Assembly (NCBI RefSeq): GCF_017571475.1
Contig: NZ_JAGETW010000001.1
Span: 372,001 to 436,000 of the forward strand
Direction of reading: 5' to 3'
From: Thiomicrorhabdus sp. 6S3-12
GTDB taxonomy: Bacteria; Pseudomonadota; Gammaproteobacteria; Thiomicrospirales; Thiomicrospiraceae
Length of the DNA: 64,000 bases
Below the pieces are notes generated by a model. That model was not told the DNA's origin and did not search any database. It was given only the letters and a program-made list of their open reading frames with translations. A program made the position numbers and the translations under genes. Each line of letters starts with the position of its first letter. Position 1 is the first letter of the stretch. Positions 1 through 9,078 of this stretch are shown in pieces.

Positions 1-1980
1 CTCACTGTTCTGTGGTCGGAACTGGCTGGCTCCCATAGGAGATTGCCCTCTTTGACCGCGAACTGATGAGTTGCGTTGCGCAGCCCATGGACCTTCGGTA
101 CCAGTGACTTTGCTTCCGCGATCCCAACCGTCGCCGGTAATTTTTGCGCCTTGTTCGACTGCTTCTTCAACAGTCGGCATAGGTGCAGCTTGTGCCATAG
201 CCGGAGCTATTGGCTGAGCCTGAACTGGAGCCTGTGCTGCGCCCATCATCTGCGGAAAATCCGATTCACCTGGAATCGCCGCATTGTTGGAGTCACATAC
301 CATGGCCGTTTGCTCAGGACCCTGATAGTTCGTACCGGATACCAGCTGGCAAGCCCCTTTTTGTGCTCCAGTCAGCCCCTGTAATCCAGGTTGAACACCT
401 GAGACAGCTTTGTTAGCGCCTTGACGCTGACGCACTTTCATCTCATTTTGTTGATCGACTGAACACAGTTGCGACTGTTCGGCACCGGTATAGGGCGTAC
501 CAGTTACCGCTTGGCAGTCACCTGCTTCCGCGCCAGTCATTCCAATCGAGCCACCGCTACGTTCACCGGTAATTGACTGTCCACGAGTCGTCGCAGAGGC
601 TGTCACTTTAATGGCTGGTTTCGGCATTTCGACGTCACACGCCTCAGCTTCTTCCATCCCTTGATAGCCGGTTCCCGTTACGGATTTACACGCTCCCTTT
701 TCACTCCCGGTGACCGCTTCAAGTCGCCCTACCTGGGTACCTGTCGTGGTGTTACCGAGAGACGTCTGCGAAGGCATCACTTTTTTTGGCGCCTGTGCAG
801 GAGTCTTTGGTTTAATTGTTGTTGATTGCGAGCTGCGGTTTTCGCCGCCGCTGGTAATCTTGTTTGCCTTACTCTGCGCCGGCTGAGACATTACCGAAAA
901 CCCGGTTTTCTTAGCTTTTGCAGGCTCGCCACCGCAATACATCTGGCTTTGATCAGCCGGCAGATACTCTGTACCTGTAATCGCTGAACAAGTCCCTACT
1001 TCATTGCCGGTCATGCTTTCACCGCGTCCAACCTTGGTTGAACCGCTTACAATCTGGCCGCGAGTTGTTTGCGTTTGCGTTACTTTTGCCGGCTGGGCGC
1101 TTGGCTGAGTCTGGCAGTTTTTTGCAAACTCTTCAGAACCTAGATATTCGGTTCCGCTGACCAATTGACATGCACCGGTTTCAGCGCCTGTCATCTTTTT
1201 TTCGCCCTGACCTACCATCGTGCCTGAAACAGTCTGACCACTCAGGGTCTGCGATTCCTCTACTTTAGAGGGCGCCGCAGTTTGACTGTTGCGTTGCTGA
1301 CGCGTTGGACGGGTCGTACCAGTCGAACAAGTCTTGCCGCGTGAACATCTTTCTGCACGTACTTGCTTGGCAATATCGCGAGCGGATGCATCCGGGTTAG
1401 CCAATTTGGCTTTGGCACCCGATTGGTTGCCGCCTTTTGACTTGAATGCATCTTGCGCAGCCTTACCTTTAGCCTGTGCTTGACGATACGCTTTTGACTG
1501 CAGACGTCCGCCGGATTGAACTTGATTCGCTTGCGGTTTCACTTGCGCTCGACCGTTACTTGCACGTTCTGCGCGTGGTGCTGGCGCAATCGTTTCAGTT
1601 CTTTCTTGCTTGGCCTCTACAATCGGCTCAACGGGTTTACGTTGCGCTCTTGTTCTTTGAGGTTGAGTCGTATTTGCTGAAGTTGCACTCTTCCCATTCT
1701 TCTGCTGCTGTCTGCGTGCCTTAGCCGCGTTGCGGCCAGCCGCCGATGCTGTGTCAGCAGCGGCAACCGGATTTACTCCACGACGAGGACGACGAGACGG
1801 TTCAGATGAAGTAGAAGTTGTGGCAACCGGCTCGACTGCCGTCTCAACTACAGGTTCCGGACGCTGTCGGCGACGCGGTACTGCCGGAGCAGCTGCCGCT
1901 TGCGAACCTTTTCCTTGTACCTGAGCTTTACGACGTGCAACCGCTGCAGCTCGACCGCTTTGAGCATTACTTGTACTCAT
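1..1980 (-). CDS. csoS2: Carboxysome assembly protein CsoS2, C-terminus cut by window edge
   Basis: Intrinsically disordered scaffold that links RuBisCO to the alpha-carboxysome shell. The frame is open from an ATG at 1980 to the left edge (660 codons). The start is preceded by AGGAGG seven bases upstream. The N-terminal region carries four basic repeats of the RuBisCO-binding type (for example GRAAAVARRKAQVQGKG near residue 9, GRNAAKARRQQQKNGK near 82, and similar ones near 162 and 202). From about residue 240 the middle region shows the family's repeats with VTGSE..GACK.VTGT.Y.G and paired cysteines. The C-terminal shell-anchoring region is outside the window. It follows cbbL and cbbS in the same orientation, which is the standard alpha-carboxysome order. 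Two in-frame A-rich slippery heptamers occur (see findings); CsoS2 of some species is made in two lengths by frameshifting. Confidence 0.95.
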   Translation of the reverse strand, partial: MSTSNAQSGRAAAVARRKAQVQGKGSQAAAAPAVPRRRQRPEPVVETAVEPVATTSTSSEPSRRPRRGVNPVAAADTASAAGRNAAKARRQQQKNGKSATSANTTQPQRTRAQRKPVEPIVEAKQERTETIAPAPRAERASNGRAQVKPQANQVQSGGRLQSKAYRQAQAKGKAAQDAFKSKGGNQSGAKAKLANPDASARDIAKQVRAERCSRGKTCSTGTTRPTRQQRNSQTAAPSKVEESQTLSGQTVSGTMVGQGEKKMTGAETGACQLVSGTEYLGSEEFAKNCQTQPSAQPAKVTQTQTTRGQIVSGSTKVGRGESMTGNEVGTCSAITGTEYLPADQSQMYCGGEPAKAKKTGFSVMSQPAQSKANKITSGGENRSSQSTTIKPKTPAQAPKKVMPSQTSLGNTTTGTQVGRLEAVTGSEKGACKSVTGTGYQGMEEAEACDVEMPKPAIKVTASATTRGQSITGERSGGSIGMTGAEAGDCQAVTGTPYTGAEQSQLCSVDQQNEMKVRQRQGANKAVSGVQPGLQGLTGAQKGACQLVSGTNYQGPEQTAMVCDSNNAAIPGESDFPQMMGAAQAPVQAQPIAPAMAQAAPMPTVEEAVEQGAKITGDGWDRGSKVTGTEGPWAAQRNSSVRGQRGQSPMGASQFRPQNSE

Positions 1981-2046
1981 GCTAAAGCCTCCTATTCGTC
2001 TTTCTGACTCTTAAATCACTCGTTAATTTATGGCTAATGCCGCAAA

Positions 2047-2388
2047 TTACATTCCGCGAGGACGGTAAACTACGAAGTTGTGCCCTTGGCACTGAGTGTA
2101 GTTGTCGTAACCGATCAGACGGATAACGTGATTTGGGTAAGCTGAACGACACTGGTCGATTTCAGCCAATACTGCGTTCGGATCACGCTCACCGAACATT
2201 GGAAGCTTCCACATACCCCAGTAATGCGCTGAAGTATTTGCCGGATCTTCGTGTTCGATTGAACAGTTCCAACCCTGGTTAATGATGTATACGATCTGGT
2301 CGTAGATTTCATCAGCCGTGAACTCAGGAAGGAAACCGAAAGTTTCTAGCGTCGATTTAGTACGGTAATCATCAGTTTGGATTGACAT
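2047..2388 (-). CDS. cbbS: RuBisCO small subunit, form IA, carboxysomal
   Basis: Small subunit of the hexadecameric RuBisCO packaged in carboxysomes. At 113 aa it has the usual length for a form IA small subunit and shows family motifs: ETFGFLPEF near the N-terminus, [12 protein letters not shown] in the middle and [14 protein letters not shown] near the end. AAGGAG lies a few bases before the ATG. It sits 47 bp after cbbL and 66 bp before csoS2, clearly one transcription unit. It differs from the second small subunit at 23463-23813, so this is not a recent duplication. Assignment to the carboxysomal enzyme rests on the adjacent csoS2. Confidence 0.97.
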   Translation of the reverse strand: MSIQTDDYRTKSTLETFGFLPEFTADEIYDQIVYIINQGWNCSIEHEDPANTSAHYWGMWKLPMFGERDPNAVLAEIDQCRSAYPNHVIRLIGYDNYTQCQGHNFVVYRPRGM

Positions 2389-2435
2389 CTCTATCTCCTT
2401 AAATTGTTAGGATTGATTCAAATAAGCGTGGCTAA

Positions 2436-3851
2436 TTAGCCCACATCCAATTTGTCAACGGTGTCGAACTCAAACTTGATCTCTTTCCAAGTTTCCAGAG
2501 CGACGGCCAATTCTTTGCTGTTACGAGCCGCGTCACGCAGGATATCTCCACCTTCACGTTCCAGGTCACGACCTTCGTTACGCGCTTTAACACAAGCTTC
2601 AAGCGCAACACGGTTAGCTGCCGCACCCGCTGCGTTACCGCCTGGGTGACCTTGCGTACCACCACCGAACTGAAGTACAGAATCATCACCGAAGATGTTT
2701 ACCAGTGCCGGCATGTGCCATACGTGGATACCACCGGAAGCAACCGCCATAACACCTGGCATTGAACCCCAATCCTGATCGAAGAAAACACCACGTGAAC
2801 GGTCTTCAGGAACGAATGACTCACGTAGCTGGTCAACGAAACCTAGCGTTGACGCACGGTCACCTTCCAACTTACCAACAACCGTACCGGTGTGCAGGTG
2901 GTCACCACCAGACAGACGCAGACACTTAGCCAGTACGCGGAAGTGAATACCGTGTAGCGGGTTACGGTCGATTACCGCGTGCATTGCACGGTGAATGTGA
3001 AGAAGCATTCCGTTCTCACGACACCAGTTAGCCAGCGTAGTGTTCGCAGTGAAACCAGCAGTCAGGAAGTCGTGCATGATGATTGGTTGACCTAGTTCTT
3101 TAGCGAACTCGGCACGTTTCATCATCTCTTCAACCGTACCGGCGGTAACGTTCAGGTAGTGCCCTTTACGCTCACCCGTTTCGGCAGTCGCTTTATCAAC
3201 CGCTTCGGCTACGAATTCAAAACGATCTCTCCAGCGCTGGAACGGCTGAGAGTTGATGTTTTCATCATCTTTGGTCAAATCCAGACCGCCGCGAAGACAC
3301 TCATATACCGCACGACCGTAGTTCTTAGCAGATAGACCCAACTTAGGCTTGATAGTACAACCCAACATCGGACGACCGTATTTGTTAAGCTTGTCACGCT
3401 CTACCTGAATCCCTGATGGTGGCCCACCGCAAGTTTTGATGAATGCCATTGGGAAACGCAGATCTTCCAGACGAAGAGAACGAACCGCTTTAAACCCGAA
3501 TACGTTACCAACCAAAGAAGTTAGTACGTTTACAACCGAACCTTCTTCGAAAAGGTCTAGTGGGTACGCGATAAAAGCGTAGAATGCGTTCTTATCACCC
3601 GGTACGTCTTCGATACGGTAAGCACGACCTTTATAAAATTCCATGTCAGTCAACAGGTCAGTCCAAACAGTTGTCCAGGTACCCGTTGATGATTCAGCCG
3701 CAACGGCAGCCGCCGCTTCTTCACGTGGTACACCTTCTTGCGGTACTACTTTGAAACAAGCAAGTAGGTCTGTATCCAGTGGAGTGTAGTCTGGAGTCCA
3801 ATAAGTCAGCTGGTAATCCTGTACACCAGCGTTAAACGTTTTATTAGCCAT
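2436..3851 (-). CDS. cbbL: RuBisCO large subunit, form IAc, carboxysomal
   Basis: Carboxylates ribulose 1,5-bisphosphate inside the carboxysome. The product is 471 aa. I chose the ATG at 3851 ([14 protein letters not shown]) because AAGGAGAG lies seven bases upstream and because this matches the paralogue's N-terminus; an in-frame start at 3896 adds 15 residues with no family support. The active-site segment [11 protein letters not shown] contains the lysine that is carbamylated, and [15 protein letters not shown] matches the C-terminal phosphate-binding loop. It is the first gene of cbbL-cbbS-csoS2. No cbbR lies directly upstream, unlike the form IAq operon, so control must come from the 383-bp upstream region and a regulator encoded elsewhere, perhaps one of the two CbbR proteins in this window. 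Confidence 0.97.
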   Translation of the reverse strand: MANKTFNAGVQDYQLTYWTPDYTPLDTDLLACFKVVPQEGVPREEAAAAVAAESSTGTWTTVWTDLLTDMEFYKGRAYRIEDVPGDKNAFYAFIAYPLDLFEEGSVVNVLTSLVGNVFGFKAVRSLRLEDLRFPMAFIKTCGGPPSGIQVERDKLNKYGRPMLGCTIKPKLGLSAKNYGRAVYECLRGGLDLTKDDENINSQPFQRWRDRFEFVAEAVDKATAETGERKGHYLNVTAGTVEEMMKRAEFAKELGQPIIMHDFLTAGFTANTTLANWCRENGMLLHIHRAMHAVIDRNPLHGIHFRVLAKCLRLSGGDHLHTGTVVGKLEGDRASTLGFVDQLRESFVPEDRSRGVFFDQDWGSMPGVMAVASGGIHVWHMPALVNIFGDDSVLQFGGGTQGHPGGNAAGAAANRVALEACVKARNEGRDLEREGGDILRDAARNSKELAVALETWKEIKFEFDTVDKLDVG

Positions 3852-4234
3852 TAATGCTCTCCTTGGTTTTTGGAGTTGAAGTAAATTCGAGTGCAATCTT
3901 AGGAAATAAAGTGACCTATTGACTAATTGAAAGAAACGATACTTAAGATTGAGAGAACTCTATATACATCGCCTTAAAAACAAATAAATCATTGATATAA
4001 AAGGAATTTTTATTTTTCGGAAAAAAGTCAAAAATGACTTTCCTGCACCATTAGAGAGCAAAATATTTTTCTTTTGTTAGGTTTTATAACGATTTTTTAC
4101 CGGATGATTTCCGTATTAATAACCGTAAAAAGATGCGATTTACCGAAACTGGAAAATCGTTTAAGAAAGGTGAATTTGCGTAAAAATACTAAGCAAGAAG
4201 GCGCGACCGATTTAACTTCGGCCATCGCAAGATA
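3852..4234 (-). promoter_or_regulatory. Upstream region of the carboxysome operon
   Basis: This is a 383-bp AT-rich stretch without a gene, before cbbL. It contains a short dyad ATCATTGAT at 3988-3996 that resembles the ATCA/TGAT half-sites upstream of the two other RuBisCO operons. Further up is an inverted repeat TTTTTAC (4094-4100) and GTAAAAA (4125-4131), plus a second TTTACCG copy at 4139-4145. A weak hairpin with arms CCGA/TCGG around 4209-4225 could end the upstream DUF454 gene. The -10/-35 elements could not be placed with confidence. Confidence 0.5.
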
Positions 4235-4612
4235 TTAAGAATTCACAGAGGACCGGTTTTCAGGAACACGCCATAAAAAGAACAGCAGAACGGCAGCAAG
4301 GCCAAGCAACATCAGTTGCAACCAATGGCGGTCGTAGAGAATGGCTATCGAGATAGAAAAAGTGGCGATAATGACCCAGGTCGCGCGTTTTTTAGTCGCT
4401 CTGGACATGGTGCCTTCACGCTCCCAGCGCCGCAGATCGGCACCGATCCAGCGGTTATTGATGAGCGCTTGATGAAAACGTGGTGAACTTTTGGCAAAGC
4501 AACCGGCCGCCAGTATCATAAAGGGCGTCGTCGGCAATAACGGCAGAAAGATACCGACAAATCCCAAGCTGAATGCAAGGCTGCCGACGGTAAAACAGAG
4601 TGGTTTTTTCAT
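4235..4612 (-). CDS. YbaN/DUF454 family inner-membrane protein
   Basis: A 125-aa membrane protein of unknown function. The N-terminal half shows the family pattern: a hydrophobic segment, then GFVGIFLPLLPTTPFMILA and CFAKSSPRFH. It is followed by a basic cytoplasmic stretch (RRWEREGTMSRATKKRA) and two further hydrophobic segments. Length and motif order match DUF454/YbaN. It lies 62 bp downstream of the VIT-family transporter in the same direction, so co-transcription is plausible. No role in carbon fixation is indicated. Confidence 0.85.
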   Translation of the reverse strand: MKKPLCFTVGSLAFSLGFVGIFLPLLPTTPFMILAAGCFAKSSPRFHQALINNRWIGADLRRWEREGTMSRATKKRATWVIIATFSISIAILYDRHWLQLMLLGLAAVLLFFLWRVPENRSSVNS

Positions 4613-4674
4613 TGATTGAATCGTTTATGAAGGTGCTTTCATCGCCCTCTAAAAGCAAGGCGTCCGCGCTCGAC

Positions 4675-5394
4675 CTAACCGGCGACGCCGAATACCAGAC
4701 CGACACCGGTCGTAACCGCCATGGCAACCGCCCCCCAGATCAAAACGCGCAATCCCCCTTTCACCATATCCGCACCACCGGTTCTGGCGGCGATAGCCCC
4801 CAGAATGGTTAACAGCAATAAGGAACTGGCAGCAACGATATACCCTAAGTTCTGCATAGGAAGCAGCGCCACCAGTAGTACCGGGATCCCAGCGCCTGAG
4901 ATAAAAGAAGCCGCCGAAGCGAACGCCGCTTGCAATGGACGGGCGGTATGAATTTCCGACAACCCCAGTTCGTCTCGGGCATGGGCACCGAGCGCATCGT
5001 GCGCCATCAATTCTTTAGCGACCTGATGCGCGGTTTCCGGGGTCACCCCTCTTTCCCGATAGATCAGCGCCAGCTCGGCCATTTCGGTTTCCCAGTCCTC
5101 TTCCAGCGCTTTGCGTTCAATTTCCAAATCGGCTTTTTCGGTATCGGACTGAGAGCTGACCGACACATATTCGCCCGCGGCCATCGACAAGGCTCCGGCC
5201 ACCAGAGCCGCAATGCCCACCAGCAGAATATCTTCCTTACTTGAGCCGGCGGCAATCACCCCAACCAGAATACTGACGACGGAGATAATACCGTCATTGG
5301 CACCCAAGACAGCAGCACGCAGCCATCCCATACGGTGACTGTAGTGTTTATTGCTCAGATGTTCGTCTAACATCTCTTCGGTAAAGTGACCCAT
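4675..5394 (-). CDS. VIT1/CCC1 family Fe2+/Mn2+ transporter
   Basis: A 239-aa polytopic membrane protein of the VIT/CCC1 family, which moves ferrous iron or manganese. It begins with HYSHRMGWLRAAVLGANDGIISVVS, the family's first helix with its conserved aspartate (ANDG). It continues with MAAGEYVSVSSQ, then a glutamate-rich cytoplasmic stretch (residues about 85-130) that corresponds to the metal-binding domain, and ends with three hydrophobic helices. Family proteins are usually 220-250 aa, so this is full length. Direction of transport cannot be read from sequence. Confidence 0.92.
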   Translation of the reverse strand: MGHFTEEMLDEHLSNKHYSHRMGWLRAAVLGANDGIISVVSILVGVIAAGSSKEDILLVGIAALVAGALSMAAGEYVSVSSQSDTEKADLEIERKALEEDWETEMAELALIYRERGVTPETAHQVAKELMAHDALGAHARDELGLSEIHTARPLQAAFASAASFISGAGIPVLLVALLPMQNLGYIVAASSLLLLTILGAIAARTGGADMVKGGLRVLIWGAVAMAVTTGVGLVFGVAG

Positions 5395-5534
5395 TCGCGC
5401 CTCCGGAAACTCTTGTACGGGATAATCATCGGTCAGAGCCGGAAATCAATGTTCGTGACATTGCCCCGATCTCTTTGGTAAATCACTTCATTACGACTTG
5501 CCGTTCCCGGCCAAGCCGACGAATGCCTGCTGTG

Positions 5535-6554
5535 TTAAAAGGCCTGAGTTTTGGCGACAAAGTCGTTTAGCTTTTGCTGCGCACGGCCATCAACAATCAC
5601 TTTACGCGCCAGCTGAACGCCCTCAGCATAGGTTTCCGTCAGTCCGGAGACATAGATTGAAGCCCCGGCATTCAGGCAGATAATATCTTTGGCCGCACCG
5701 TCGCTATTGGCGAAAGCGGCACGAATAATATTCAGGCTTTCCAGAGCCGATTCCACCGACAAGTCGCGCAAATCAACATGATCCATGTCGTAGTCGCTCG
5801 GATCAATTTCCCACTCTGTGATCTCGCCGTCTTTCAATTCGGCAACATAAGTCTTAGCCGCGACCGAAATTTCATCCAGACCGTCATCGGCAGCAACAAT
5901 CATTACATGTTTGGATCCCAGGTTTTTCAACACTTCGGCAAAGACCGGACCCAGTGCCTTATTGAAGACACCGATTACCTGATAGGGAGCTCCCGCCGGA
6001 TTGGTCAAAGGCCCGAGCATATTGAAAAGAGTACGCACACCCATCGCCTTACGCGCACCGATGACATGCTTCATTGCGCTGTGATGCGCCGGCGCGAACA
6101 TAAAACCGATACCCAGTTCATCAATACATTCGGCAACATGTTCGACTTCCAACGCTAAATTTACGCCGGCCGCTTCCAAAACATCTGCGCTGCCCGATTT
6201 ACTGGAAAACGAGCGGTTACCGTGTTTGGCAACCGTTGCGCCTGCCGCAGAGACCACAAAAGCGCTGGCGGTGGAGATATTAAACGTATTGGCGCCGTCG
6301 CCGCCGGTTCCGCAGGTATCGACCAGATGCGTTTTGTCTTTAACCTCAACCGCCGAGGCCAGCTCGCGCATGACTTCAACCGCTGCAGTCATCTCGGTTA
6401 CGGTTTCACTCTTCATTCGCAAAGCGGCAAGAATTGCGCCGATCTGCGCATCATGCGCCTGTCCCGTCATCAGCTGCTGCATCACCGAACGCATCTCATC
6501 TGCACTCAGATCCTGACGGTTGAGAAGTTTTTCCAAAGCGACTGTTAAATCCAT
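5535..6554 (-). CDS. trpD: Anthranilate phosphoribosyltransferase
   Basis: Second step of tryptophan synthesis: joins phosphoribosyl pyrophosphate to anthranilate. The product is 339 aa, the family's normal length. It has the signature glycine-rich PRPP site DTCGTGGDGANTFNIST near residue 80, KHGNRSFSSKSGSADVLEA near 108 and the segment AMKHVIGARKAMGVRTLFNMLGPLTNPA in the middle. It is the last recognised gene of the trpE-trpG-trpD series and is separated from trpG by 150 bp containing a structured element (6584-6699). No trpC follows; the next gene is the VIT transporter 140 bp on. Confidence 0.97.
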   Translation of the reverse strand: MDLTVALEKLLNRQDLSADEMRSVMQQLMTGQAHDAQIGAILAALRMKSETVTEMTAAVEVMRELASAVEVKDKTHLVDTCGTGGDGANTFNISTASAFVVSAAGATVAKHGNRSFSSKSGSADVLEAAGVNLALEVEHVAECIDELGIGFMFAPAHHSAMKHVIGARKAMGVRTLFNMLGPLTNPAGAPYQVIGVFNKALGPVFAEVLKNLGSKHVMIVAADDGLDEISVAAKTYVAELKDGEITEWEIDPSDYDMDHVDLRDLSVESALESLNIIRAAFANSDGAAKDIICLNAGASIYVSGLTETYAEGVQLARKVIVDGRAQQKLNDFVAKTQAF

Positions 6555-6583
6555 TTTTTATCCTTTTGAATCTAAAAAGGCCC

Positions 6584-6699
6584 GGCAAGCGGTTTAAAGC
6601 TAACCAAAATTTTCGACAAGGCGCACGACCATACGGAAGCGGTCTATAGAGCGACGCGGGATGCCAAAGCCGAGTTTACAAATCTCGGAACAGCTTGCC
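6584..6699. repeat. Structured intercistronic element between trpG and trpD
   Basis: The outer arms GGCAAGC (6584-6590) and GCTTGCC (6693-6699) are perfectly complementary. Between them lie GACC (6627-6630) with GGTC (6641-6644) and a second hairpin CCGAG (6670-6674) with CTCGG (6684-6688). There is no U-run, so this is not a simple terminator. Like the two elements in the tkt-gap-pgk operon, it starts within a few bases of the stop codon of the gene before it, but the sequences cannot be aligned well. It may be a repeat family member or an RNA element; function unknown. Confidence 0.4.
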
Positions 6700-6704
6700 C
6701 AGCC

Positions 6705-7292
6705 TTAACTGGCGTTTTGTTCGAGGAAATTCTTTAACATCTGATGACCCTGATCGGTCAGGATCGACTCAGGATGAAACTGCACGCCTTCAATCGGCAA
6801 CTCTTTATGACGCACGCCCATAATCTCATCGAAATTACCGTCTTCATCCTGCGTCCAGGCGGTCACTTCCAGACACTCCGGCAAGGTCTCTTTCTCGATT
6901 ACCAGCGAGTGGTAACGGGTGGTCTCCACCGGATTCGGCAACCCCGCAAACATACCGGCATCCTTATGAAAAACCGGTGACGTTTTGCCGTGCATGACCT
7001 GCTTGGCGCGCACAATCTTACCGCCGAAGGCCTGACCGATCGACTGGTGACCGAGACAAACGCCCATAATCGGAATTTGTCCGGCAAAATGTTTAATCGC
7101 CTCAACGGACACGCCGGCTTCAGTCGGCGTACAAGGCCCCGGCGAAATTACCAGATATTGCGGGTTCAGGGTTTTAATGGTTTCCAGATCGATCTGGTCG
7201 TTACGATACACCTCAACCTGTTGCCCCAGCTCGCCGAAATACTGAACCAGGTTATAGGTAAAGGAGTCGTAGTTATCAATCATTAACAACAT
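6705..7292 (-). CDS. trpG: Anthranilate synthase component II (glutamine amidotransferase)
   Basis: Releases ammonia from glutamine for TrpE; may also serve aminodeoxychorismate synthase (PabA). At 195 aa it is a complete class I amidotransferase. It opens with [19 protein letters not shown], has the nucleophile cysteine in [15 protein letters not shown] near residue 80 and the catalytic His-Glu pair in [11 protein letters not shown] near residue 172. It lies 42 bp after trpE in the same direction, which supports the tryptophan role. Confidence 0.95.
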   Translation of the reverse strand: MLLMIDNYDSFTYNLVQYFGELGQQVEVYRNDQIDLETIKTLNPQYLVISPGPCTPTEAGVSVEAIKHFAGQIPIMGVCLGHQSIGQAFGGKIVRAKQVMHGKTSPVFHKDAGMFAGLPNPVETTRYHSLVIEKETLPECLEVTAWTQDEDGNFDEIMGVRHKELPIEGVQFHPESILTDQGHQMLKNFLEQNAS

Positions 7293-7334
7293 GGTGTCTT
7301 AATCTCTGTCTTTTTCGATAAGCGCTGTGCTTGA

Positions 7335-8837
7335 TTATTTATGCTGGTTCGGATTGGCAGTTTGCAGCCCTTCCGTCACAAACTGAACGGCACGGAAAAT
7401 CGCCCGTCCTTTGTTCATTGTCTCGTCCCACTCCGATTGCGGTACGGAATCGGACACCACGCCGGCACCGGCCTGCACAAACAATCGGTTGTCCTTAATG
7501 ACCGCGGTTCGGATGGCAATGGCGGTATCCATATTTCCGTTCCAGCCCAGATAGCCGACGGCTCCGCCATAAATGCCGCGCTTGACCGGTTCCAGCTCAT
7601 CAATGATTTCCATTGCGCGAATTTTCGGCGCGCCGGAAAGCGTTCCCGCCGGGAAAGTGGCACGCAAAGCATCCATTGAACTCATACCCGGTTTGATTTT
7701 ACCGTTCACGTTGGACACGATATGCATGACATGCGAATAGCGTTCCACGACCATCTTCTCGGTCAGTTCAACCGACCCGATCTGCGCGATACGGCCGACG
7801 TCATTTCGCCCCAGATCGATCAGCATCAAATGCTCGGCAATCTCTTTCGGATCGCTCAGCAGGTCTTTTTCCAGCGCCAGATCTTTCTCTTCGGTAGCAC
7901 CACGGCGGCGGGTTCCGGCAATCGGACGCACCGTGACGATATCGTCTTCAAGACGTACCAGAATCTCCGGTGAAGAACCAACCACGTAAGTATCGCCCAA
8001 ATCGAGATAGAACATATATGGGGAAGGATTCAAATGGCGCAGCGCACGATACAGATCCATCGGGCTTTCTTTGAAATCGACCGACATCTGCTGGGAAATG
8101 ACCACCTGCATGGCGTCGCCGGCAAGAATATAGTCCTGAATTTTCTGCACCGCGTCTTTAAAGCTCTGCTCACCGAAACTGGATTTAAAATCTGCTTCTT
8201 CGATCTGTACATCGCTCGGCAGGTCTTTCGGCATCGCCTGCGGCGACGAAAGCTGCTCGCAGATATCATCCAGACGTGCCAAGGCCGTATCATAGGCGTT
8301 TGCCTGCGTCAGGTCGGCATGCACAATAACATGCACCTGTCCGCTCAGGTTATCGAAAACCACCAGCTCTTCGGAAACCATCAGCAGAATATCGGCGGCG
8401 CCGATATCGTCCTTCTCCGGCGTAGACTGTGCCAGACGCGGTTCGATATAACGCACGGTATCGTAGCCGAAATAGCCGACCAGACCGCCGGTAAAGGCCG
8501 GCATATCCGGCTTATGCAACACTTTGAAACGGTTCTGATAAGCTTCGATCCAGGCCAGCGGATCGTCTGCAACCTGTTGTTGCAGCAGGGTCTCACCGTC
8601 GTATTCGGAAATCTGTTGACCGTGAACCTCTATTCGCTTGCGGCAAGGCAAGCCGATAATCGAATAGCGACCCCACTTTTCTCCGCCCTGCACCGATTCC
8701 AGAAGGTACGAGTAGGCACCTTTGGCAAGCTTATGATAAACACTCAGAGGAGTATCAAAATCCGACAACACCGTCCGCATTAGCGGAGCACGGTTGTAGC
8801 CTTGTTGGGCAAGGGTAGCAAAAACGGCTGGGTCCAT
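7335..8837 (-). CDS. trpE: Anthranilate synthase component I
   Basis: Converts chorismate and ammonia to anthranilate, the committed step to tryptophan. The 500-aa product has the two-part structure of the family. The C-terminal chorismate-binding domain holds [56 protein letters not shown] and [10 protein letters not shown] in the expected order. It heads trpE-trpG-trpD. A strong terminator after gph (9032-9067) lies upstream, so transcription probably starts between 8838 and 9030, possibly including the 43-aa ORF. No attenuator is visible. Confidence 0.97.
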   Translation of the reverse strand: MDPAVFATLAQQGYNRAPLMRTVLSDFDTPLSVYHKLAKGAYSYLLESVQGGEKWGRYSIIGLPCRKRIEVHGQQISEYDGETLLQQQVADDPLAWIEAYQNRFKVLHKPDMPAFTGGLVGYFGYDTVRYIEPRLAQSTPEKDDIGAADILLMVSEELVVFDNLSGQVHVIVHADLTQANAYDTALARLDDICEQLSSPQAMPKDLPSDVQIEEADFKSSFGEQSFKDAVQKIQDYILAGDAMQVVISQQMSVDFKESPMDLYRALRHLNPSPYMFYLDLGDTYVVGSSPEILVRLEDDIVTVRPIAGTRRRGATEEKDLALEKDLLSDPKEIAEHLMLIDLGRNDVGRIAQIGSVELTEKMVVERYSHVMHIVSNVNGKIKPGMSSMDALRATFPAGTLSGAPKIRAMEIIDELEPVKRGIYGGAVGYLGWNGNMDTAIAIRTAVIKDNRLFVQAGAGVVSDSVPQSEWDETMNKGRAIFRAVQFVTEGLQTANPNQHK

Positions 8838-8877
8838 GAAAATCTGCCTTGATTTGAAATTACGAAGTTACGGGGGT

Positions 8878-9009
8878 TTAACGTTTTTTCGAGTCCTGTT
8901 TTAACCAGCGCTGAAACTGCCAGTAGCGGTAGATTCCGCCTAACGAACAGGTCACAGGTCGAAACAACTGAAGGATCAATGTTTTAAAAAAAGAAAGCAA
9001 AGCATTCAT
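8878..9009 (-). CDS. Small basic hydrophobic protein, 43 aa, unknown
   Basis: ATG at 9009 to TAA at 8878 gives 43 aa beginning MNALLSFFKTLILQLF, with a hydrophobic N-terminal half and a basic tail (FQRWLKQDSKKR). It lies between the gph terminator and trpE, 40 bp before the trpE start. I do not recognise it. The purine-rich AAGAGA upstream is a weak ribosome-binding site. A trp leader peptide was considered, but its two tryptophans are not adjacent and no attenuator hairpin follows. A membrane-associated small protein is the simplest reading. Confidence 0.45.
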   Translation of the reverse strand: MNALLSFFKTLILQLFRPVTCSLGGIYRYWQFQRWLKQDSKKR

Positions 9010-9031
9010 CGTTTAATTGTCTCTTAAAAAA

Positions 9032-9067
9032 GCCGATGACGGTTTTTCGTTATTCACCGTCATCGGC
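9032..9067 (-). terminator. Rho-independent terminator after gph
   Basis: Perfect 11-bp stem GCCGATGACGG (9032-9042) with CCGTCATCGGC (9057-9067). It is followed in the minus direction by a run of six T. It lies 12 bp beyond the gph stop and separates rpe-gph from the trp genes. Confidence 0.9.
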
Positions 9068-9078
9068 CTTAACGGGTT

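Noticed and set aside
3852-3896. 15-residue N-terminal extension of carboxysomal CbbL
   Set aside because: The ATG at 3851 has a strong ribosome-binding site and matches the paralogue's start.
8034-8783. 249-aa frame on plus, opposite trpE
   Set aside because: Fully antisense to a well-supported gene; no family motifs; rich in residues typical of shadow frames.
8878-9009. trp operon leader peptide (attenuation)
   Set aside because: Only two separated tryptophan codons and no terminator/antiterminator pair before trpE.
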